Origin: Pisaster brevispinus | Lineage: Eukaryota; Echinodermata; Asteroidea; Forcipulatida; Asteriidae | NCBI GenBank assembly: GCA_023634235.1 | Contig: JAMKCF010000007.1 | Coordinates: forward strand, 18,854,592-18,918,591 | Direction: 5' to 3' | Length of the DNA: 64,000 nucleotides | Shown here: piece after piece, positions 56,349-64,000 of the stretch | Position numbering within the stretch: position 1 is the first letter of the stretch | Layout: each line of letters opens with the position of its first letter | Translations under genes and position numbers: made by a program | The notes under the pieces: model-generated | Told to the model about the DNA's origin: nothing | Databases searched by the model: none | What the model saw: the letters and a program-made list of their open reading frames with translations, nothing else

Positions 56349-56780
56349 GCCCTGGTAGCATTGCTGAGGGCCATGTCTTAAGTACACAATGTATTAGTGC
56401 CTTATCCATGGTTTACATGATCTCACCATTCTAACTCTCACCTAGTTTCTCCGCAAACAGGAAGCTGTTCATCTGGGCAAATCAGTACATCGTCAATTAC
56501 TCATGGCATTAAATGATCTTGCACTGCAATACCTATTGTTTCCTTAATTGGTTTACATGGTTTAAATAAAAGTGACATTAGGTACCCACTCACTATTGTA
56601 TAAATCAGTAAAATGTAACAACAAAACTAGAAGTTGCACGACCAAAAATTCTTCTCTGAATTTTTGTTGGGTGTTAATCCAGCCCTGAACAATGATACTA
56701 ATGATCATTTTTAAATTGGTAGCATTACTTCCTTTATGGCAAATCTTCACAGGAAGGTGGTGATAGTGCCACTTTATGAG

Positions 56781-59442
56781 CGAGGTGGTCACTGAAAGTA
56801 GCTACAGGTACATGTACATGTACATGAAGGTGGGCTGCCTCATGATTGAATGGACAGAGGAAACATTGGTACTGTACAAGCTTTACAATTAGTGAGGTGG
56901 TCAATGGAAGTACTTTTTTTTAGTGAGGTAGGCTGCCTCATGATTGAATGGACAGGGGAAACATTGGTACTGTTCAAGCTTTACAATTAGTGAGGTGGTC
57001 AATGGAAGTAGTGAGGTAGGCTGCCTCATGATTGAATGGACAGGGGAAACATTGGTACTGTTCAAGCTTTACAATTAGTGAGGTGGTCAATGGAAGTAGT
57101 GAGGTAGGCTGCCTCATGATTGAATGGACGGGGAAACATTGGTACTGTACAAGCTTTACAATTAGTGAGGTGGTCAATGGAAGTAGTGAGGTAGGCTGCC
57201 TCATGATTGAATGGACAGAGGAAACATTGGTACTGTACAAGCTTTACAATTAGTGAGGTGGTCAATGGAAGTAGTGAGGTAGGCTGCCTCATGATTGAAT
57301 GGACAGGGGAAACATTGGTACTGTTCAAGCTTTACAATTAGTGAGGTGGTCAATGGAAGTAGTGAGGTAGGCTGCCTCATGATTGAATGGACAGGGGAAA
57401 CATTGGTACTGTTCAAGCTTTACAATTAGTGAGGTGGTCAATGGAAGTAGTGAGGTAGGCTGCCTCATGATTGAATGGACAGAGGAAACATTGGTACTGT
57501 ACAAGCTTTACAATTAGTGAGGTGGTCAATGGAAGTAGTGAGGTAGGCTGCCTCATGATTGAATGGACAGGGGAAACATTGGTACTGTTCAAGCTTTACA
57601 ATTAGTGAGGTGGTCAATGGAAGTAGTGAGGTAGGCTGCCTCATGATTGAATGGACAGGGGAAACATTGGTACTGTTCAAGCTTTACAATTAGTGAGGTG
57701 GTCAATGGAAGTAGTGAGGTAGGCTGCCTCATGATTGAATGGACAGAGGAAACATTGGTACTGTACAAGCTTTACAATTAGTGAGGTGGTCAATGGAAGT
57801 AGTGAGGTAGGCTGCCTCATGATTGAATGGACAGGGGAAACATTGGTACTGTTCAAGCTTTACAATTCCACAGGCATGCCATGGTCCAACAGAATAAATT
57901 TCCAAACACACAGTTGGGTTCATGTACAGATGTACAGTAGTGAGGTGGTCAATGGAAGTAGTGAGGTAGGCTGCCTCATGATTGAATGGACAGAGGAAAC
58001 ATTGGTACTGTACAAGCTTTACAATTAGTGAGGTGGTCAATGGAAGTAGTGAGGTAGGCTGCCTCATGATTGAATGGACAGGGGAAACATTGGTACTGTT
58101 CAAGCTTTACAATTAGTGAGGTGGTCAATGGAAGTAGTGAGGTAGGCTGCCTCATGATTGAATGGACAGGGGAAACATTGGTACTGTACAAGCTTTACAA
58201 TTAGTGAGGTGGTCAATGGAAGTAGTGAGGTAGGCTGCCTCATGATTGAATGGACAGGGGAAACATTGGTACTGTACAAGCTTTACAATTAGTGAGGTGG
58301 TCAATGGAAGTAGTGAGGTAGGCTGCCTCATGATTGAATGGACAGGGGAAACATTGGTACTGTTCAAGCTTTACAATTAGTGAGGTGGTCAATGGAAGTA
58401 GTGAGGTAGGCTGCCTCATGATTGAATGGACAGAGGAAACATTGGTACTGTACAAGCTTTACAATTAGTGAGGTGGTCAATGGAAGTAGTGAGGTAGGCT
58501 GCCTCATGATTGAATGGACAGGGGAAACATTGGTACTGTTCAAGCTTTACAATTAGTGAGGTGGTCAATGGAAGTAGTGAGGTAGGCTGCCTCATGATTG
58601 AATGGACAGGGGAAACATTGGTACTGTTCAAGCTTTACAATTAGTGAGGTGGTCAATGGAAGTAGTGAGGTAGGCTGCCTCATGATTGAATGGACAGAGG
58701 AAACATTGGTACTGTACAAGCTTTACAATTAGTGAGGTGGTCAATGGAAGTAGTGAGGTAGGCTGCCTCATGATTGAATGGACAGAGGAAACATTGGTAC
58801 TGTTCAAGCTTTACAATTAGTGAGGTGGTCAATGGAAGTAGTGAGGTAGGCTGCCTCATGATTGAATGGACAGAGGAAGCATTGGTACTGTACAAGCTTT
58901 ACAATTAGTGAGGTGGTCAATGGAAGTAGTGAGGTAGGCTGCCTCATGATTGAATGGACAGAGGAAACATTGGTACTGTTCAAGCTTTACAATTAGTGAG
59001 GTGATCAATGGAAGTAGTGAGGTAGGCTGCCTCATGATTGAATGGACGGGGAAACATTGGTACTGTACAAGCTTTACAATTAGTGAGGTGGTCAATGGAA
59101 GTAGTGAGGTAGGCTGCCTCATGATTGAATGGACAGGGGAAACATTGGTACTGTACAAGCTTTACAATTAGTGAGGTGGTCAATGGAAGTAGTGAGGTAG
59201 GCTGCCTCATGATTGAATGGACAGGGGAAACATTGGTACTGTACAAGCTTTACAATTAGTGAGGTGGTCACTGGAAGTAGTGAGGTAGGCTGCCTCATGA
59301 TTGAATGGACAGGGGAAACATTGGTACTGTTCAAGCTTTACAATTAGTGAGGTGGTCAATGGAAGTAGTGAGGTACATGTAGGCTGCCTCATGATTGAAT
59401 GGACAGGGGAAACATTGGTACTGGCTTTACAATTAATGAGGT
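56781..59442. repeat. 88-bp satellite array, 29 units
   Basis: The unit is 88 bp and includes GCTGCCTCATGATTGAATGG and AAACATTGGTACTGTNCAAG. Twenty-nine copies of the first word are present from about 56831 to 59382. Unit types differ at GACAGGGGAAA versus GACAGAGGAAA and at GTTCAAG versus GTACAAG. Between about 57166 and 58740 an AAB order recurs (264 bp). Units 4 and 25 share a one-base deletion (GACGGGGAAA). Edge units are worn: unit 2 has a short T-rich insertion and unit 29 lacks part of its end. Open frames through it only reflect the repeat, since 88 is not a multiple of 3. Confidence 0.95.
57864..57940. repeat. 77-bp patch inside the satellite
   Basis: It is identical to 56272-56348. 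It is inserted between AATT and TAGTGAGG of a normal unit, with AATT shared at the left join and TAG at the right. Confidence 0.93.
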
Positions 59443-60095
59443 TTCATATTAGCAATTGCAATCAGTTTTTAGAATCACAAATCCTGTATTGTTTTTTTTT
59501 AATGTAGAGATCTTTACCCTCCTTGGCCACTGGGTAGTATGCACTGGTACACATGTAGCAAGCCTTAGATTATGCAGGGCATTGTAGAGTATGTGAATTA
59601 CATCAAAAAGGTAGCATACTGATATAGGGAAATACATATTAAAAATAAAATGAAAAATGTAAAGCTGAAAACCAGATGAGATGTGCAGGAGTGTGTATCA
59701 TTCTAACAGTAACAGGAACTAAAGTAGCAGCAGAAAATACCAATTAGCATAGATTGTGTGTGTTTATGAGAACATGTGTCCAGACATAGTGTATAGGGCC
59801 CTTTAAGTATTGTTTATTGCACACACTGTACATTTGTATTTAAACCCTGCTAAATGCAACAAAAGGCACCAGTCTAGCTTGTACTGCATGTGTAGTCGAC
59901 TCTGAAACCATACGGCAAATACATTTTGTTGCAGCCATGTGATTAACTTGCATATACACTGTGTAATATTTATGGATTTTGCAGGGAAAATTAAATGTTT
60001 AGGGGGTTGGATTCTTTTGTACTTACAGGTCAGTAAATGGCTCCTCCATGATGTGTTGTAAAGTCACTAGACAAGTGTGCATAATGTAGGAGGGT

Positions 60096-60234
60096 AAGGC
60101 CATCCGAATTAGTGGCTATGGCTATGACTGTTGCTAAGGGTGTTAGTGTTACTAAGAATGTCCTTTATGTAAAGACATGATGATAAGGCAATCCAGTCAT
60201 AGCGGTTGCCATAGCTGCCAATTTGGATGGCCTT
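60096..60234. mobile_element. Foldback MITE, AAGGCCATCC termini
   Basis: AAGGCCATCCGAATTAGTGG at the left pairs with CCAATTTGGATGGCCTT at the right, and inner GGCTATGACT pairs with AGTCATAGC. A worn relative lies at 33268-33380. Confidence 0.8.
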
Positions 60235-60387
60235 GGAACCCTATGGCTATCCTACAAAACACTTCACTGCACCCCCTGGTCCTTGCTCTACATGTAATGT
60301 ATTACAAGACGCAACATTTAGACTACATTGAAATGAAGCAGGGTTTTCATTTGTAGTCTGCCAGGCAAGTATACATTGGTTTAGTAC

Positions 60388-60422
60388 ACATGTACATGTA
60401 CATGTACATGTACATGTACATG
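60388..60422. repeat. (ACATGT)n microsatellite
   Basis: Nearly six tandem copies of the self-complementary hexamer ACATGT. Shorter tracts occur at about 4748, 50037, 54357, 56001, 56196 and 56810. Confidence 0.95.
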
Positions 60423-62860
60423 CAGCAACTCACTTTACAGCAACTTCTAAATCAGGAAATTTTTGGAAATTAATTACTTACATGTAGTTTACAAAATCAG
60501 AAGTTATATCTTGCAATGTGGGTGCATTGCATTGATGCTGTTTTGCCCTTGTCCATGGTTTTTATCATTGGTTTCATACTCTGACAAATATGAACCTACA
60601 GCTACTACAGCTAGGTAGTATTTGTTGATTGAACAAATGAGACATTTGATTGAAAAATGATTGCAAATAATGTACATGCAGAGTGACTATACAAATGTTG
60701 GGTTGGAAGTGACAGAAAAATGTAACGGAAAGCCCTGGCATCATTCATACAGTACATGTACACACATGTACCATAGTGGTCATGGTAGTATATTATGGAA
60801 TTTCTGAAATGTTATGTAAAAACATACAAAGACTACATGTATGAATGAGGGTTACTTTAAAAAAAACTTCACAGCTGAAAACTTGCTGCTTCATCAACTC
60901 CCATCACCTGCTCTCACCATGCTCACCTTGCATCATAGTGCCTGCGAACAGGCTGGCACTACAGAAAGAAAACCCTACAATGTCACTGTCAGTGTCAGTA
61001 CATGGAAGCCCAGTACGCACCTTGCTAGTCTTGGTTCCAAGACTCTTTGATTGGTCAGGTCTGTTCCATTGTCACTGCAACAACTGTAGACAATGAAATC
61101 AACTTGTAAACAGTCTATGACATGTAAACGGAAACATGTAAATTTACGCTTACATTGTAGTGTCAATTGGGTTTTGAGTTTCTACAATAAGTTTTTTTGG
61201 GGGGAAGGGTCCTGGGCATTTTTGCTGGTCGGAATGCTACTACTTTGTTAAACAAACTTCAACAATCTCCATAGATCAAGTACTAGTATTGGGAAAGTCC
61301 CTTTCTACTTCCTTAACCATACAATATGAAACAAGTGAATGCACAACAACACAGGGATATGTCTAGGGAATGTATTCTTTGTGTCAGCTAAAAAGACCCA
61401 GCAGTTTGCGGGACAAATGAACTATTGTTACATGACACAAACATAGTTCATGGTACAGTACTTGTACATGTGTGTAGGTTTGGGAAAACATAGCATGCCA
61501 GGTCTGCAATTTGGGGGGAAAATTCAGAGGACTGCAGGGCTTGTACATGTACAATAGCTCAATTCCTTGTACACCACTGTACAAGACCAGAATCAAAATG
61601 AGAGCAAACTTGTACCCAGCTCTTTTTTTTCATTTACTGTTTTGGGGTTGTCATTACATGTATTCAAGTGAAAAGCACAAGATCAGCAGCCTTGTCGGGC
61701 TGTGGGTTTATTGGTCTACTTGTGTGGTCTTCCAGTGTAAATTTTGAGCCTTGTACACCATCGGCTTAAAGCTAAAGCCCAAGACCCTTCTGGGTCTGGA
61801 GATATTTTCAGCAATGAACAAAAAAATTAAATAAATCACAAATTTCTAATGTTACTTTCCGTAATTTGCTAATTATGGGCTGAATACATGAGGGCCACTG
61901 TTTTTGACTGAACTGCACAGCAGGTCGGTAAAACAATGATTTTTACTTTGTAAAAATATGAAAATGTTCCCCATTATTACGAAGCTTTCTTTTGAAGATT
62001 TTGTTATCAACAGACTGTGCAAATCTTACTTGTATTCCAACTTCTGGGACCACAATTGTCACAACCTATTGAGTTGTTGCAGGTTTACGATTCCAGTTCT
62101 TCAAATACTTTATGGCTATAAAAATTATACTGTATTGTTTAGAAAATAAAATTTAGCGATGAAATATACAAAAAGTAAAGTAATTTAACAAATCGACAAC
62201 GAAAACCAGAGAAATATTTTACCTCAGTTCACCTGATGCTCATGTTATCATTAAACCTATGTAATGGTCGCACAAAATGATTTTGCATCTGATGAAGTAG
62301 TTGTTGCTACGAAAGCTCGTTCAGTTTTTTATGTAATTCGTTAGTCTTAAAGTGCTACCACTATCTTCCTTGTTTTACAAATTGATTTGCAATTGGAACT
62401 GCATGTAGTCTAGAATCATTGAGGTTGAGTAAACATCCTGGTCCCAAGTTTTAATTTTGTTTCAAAGTTATTGTTAACAAATTGAATAACAGAAACATTT
62501 TAATTGTTTTTATTTATATAAAATTAATATAATGCGACCTTGCAGAGTTCATTGACAATGCAAAGCACTGTGTGAACAAATGGCAAGCTACCATTTGACC
62601 ATTACATGTACTTCAAAGACCTGTACTTTGACTGGTGACTGCACTCAAGCGTGAAGTTTAGCATGAAGCACACCTTCTAACACAACAGAAAGCTTTTGTT
62701 CTGAAGACCAATTTTACAAACTCTATTCAGACATGACACATGTATTTGGTTCTTGTGAAAAAAAGTAGGACCATGTAATTGAGTATATGGGCTGACCTAC
62801 ATCATAGAGCAAGCCTTGCTCTATGCCTACATGTACGCACAGGCTTTTATAGGCTAATCA

Positions 62861-63029
62861 GCCGTCGATTTCACCAAACTCTTCCTAACTTAGAATTAAT
62901 CTTAGGACTTAGGACGAGTCCCAGCCTTGCACTGTAACATGTAAACCTTAAGATTAATCCTAAGTTAGGACTAGTTACTCGTCCTAACTGGAGATAGGAT
63001 TAATCCTAGCGTTTCGTGAAATCGGCTGC
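62861..63029. mobile_element. Foldback MITE, GCCGATTTCAC-type termini
   Basis: The left arm GCCGTCGATTTCACCAAAC, then CCTAACTTAGAATTAATC and ACTTAGGACGAGT, pairs with the right arm ending CGTTTCGTGAAATCGGCTGC. The arms cover some 55 bp each, with mismatches. No protein is coded. Confidence 0.8.
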
Positions 63030-64000
63030 AGGCTATTTAAAAACAGTGTTTCAGATTTTTCTGAGAATGAGATTAACATCTAGGAAGAATATCATGCCTG
63101 GAAATTTTAATGTTGAAGATATGGTTTTACAGTAAAAAAAATATATACACAAATATCTTACTTAAATTAATTCCCTTTCAACCATTGAGATTGAGCAATA
63201 AAATGTCACAAGGTTCTTGGTCTGTGTATCCTTGAGCATGTTTTTGTACACAACCATTTCTAGGCATTTGGCATTTCAGATCTTTCAAGGGATTGCATAA
63301 CACATTGTAGCAACCTTCTTTTATTTTACCATCATTGGAAAGATCTGATCTTTCACTATTCATCCAAGCATTGTAAACTTGGGTGTGGAAGGTGGGCATG
63401 AACTACAGCTTCATCTAACAAATGGCCTTTGTATTAGGCTTGAGTGCTTTTGTGTGTACTTGGTCATCTTAAGCCATCAATTGCCAAGAAGAGGGTGTGT
63501 GAGTGCAGTCCACAAAGTACTGTAGCATACGGTAAGGAAAGAGTTATTTGCAACTTTAATCCAGCATGAACTTTGAGGTATTGTACATACTTGAATCAAC
63601 ACTTCTGACTACCACAGGAGGCAGGATGGTACAACTGTCTACTGCATGTGTCTAGGGTAATGAAATACTCCCTGTTTACATGAACTATGTTTCCTTCCTC
63701 TTTATACCTCTACTACATAGTAACCATAGAGCTTTATAGCTCAGTCCATGTAGTAACTGATACTTGCTCCATGTAGATTACGCAAAAGAGAAACTTAAAT
63801 TATAGCAAAGAGTTCAGACTCAAACAAATCTTAACAAAATAATGTGGCCAGCCATCAAACAAGGTCATAACCATGCAGTGAAGACCAGGTCCTGACACTG
63901 TTATCACAATTAAAATATCTTTTTTTTAACACAGTAAAACCATCAGAAATTGTCGTTTTGTTTTTGCTTATAAAATATAGCCTACTATGAACATGTACAT

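Larger units (their letters stand above)
59443..64000. other. Gene-free right end
   Basis: No coding exon was recognised on either strand. It contains two MITEs, an ACATGT microsatellite, a possible Penelope-like remnant at 62283-62330 (CTGATGAAG...CGAAAGCTCG) and an interspersed repeat at about 61505-61760. Confidence 0.45.

Noticed and set aside
56974..59334. Many overlapping open frames of 70-120 codons in the satellite
   Set aside because: They repeat the same peptide in rotating frames of an 88-bp unit and have no independent coding signal.
56781..59442. CRISPR-like regular array
   Set aside because: Units are contiguous with no unique spacers, and the context is an animal genome.
61384..64000. 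A third gene at the right end
   Set aside because: Only short frames with no domain or splice-consistent exon were seen on either strand.

Overview
The window looks like nuclear DNA of an intron-rich marine invertebrate animal. I favour a deuterostome, perhaps an echinoderm such as a sea star. This rests on one ERM-type cytoskeletal gene, a PLEKHO-like gene, tRNA-derived SINEs, BEL/Pao and Penelope-like retroelements, a Kolobok/T2-like DNA element and many small inverted-repeat elements. The species cannot be named from the sequence alone.

Layout. 1-5083: non-coding; a 2.4 kb pogo/Tc1-like non-autonomous transposon (1270-3712) carries eight dispersed copies of a 15-bp palindrome-like motif. 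5084-12494 (+): ten exons of an ezrin/radixin/moesin gene, from late in FERM lobe F1 to the C-terminal stop; the first exons lie upstream of the window. 12495-16777: 3' UTR, MITEs and a segmental duplication. 16783-23735 (-): a complete but decayed BEL/Pao LTR retrotransposon with 387-bp LTRs, a 5-bp target duplication and a paralogous empty site. 24390-27330 (-): a decayed Penelope-like element (RT plus GIY-YIG). 27331-36359: gene-free, with SINEs, MITEs and microsatellites. 36360-52380 (-): a six-exon gene joined entirely in phase 0. Its predicted protein of about 515 residues has an N-terminal PH domain, a capping-protein-interaction (CPI) motif and a Glu-rich C-terminal coil, most like PLEKHO1/CKIP-1 and PLEKHO2. 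Its introns hold a Kolobok/T2-like element, SINEs, a LINE fragment and minisatellites. 52381-56780: repeats and MITEs. 56781-59442: an 88-bp tandem satellite of 29 units with a partial AAB trimer order and an embedded 77-bp patch copied from flanking DNA. 59443-64000: MITEs and short repeats, no gene.

The two host genes face each other across about 24 kb of mostly mobile DNA. Both act in the actin cortex: ERM proteins link membrane to F-actin, and PLEKHO/CPI proteins bind membranes and capping protein. Nothing here shows that they are co-regulated. I found no new multi-gene system. The most unusual items are the satellite patch, the motif-bearing pogo-like element, the hairpin-rich Kolobok-like element and the inverted SINE hairpins.
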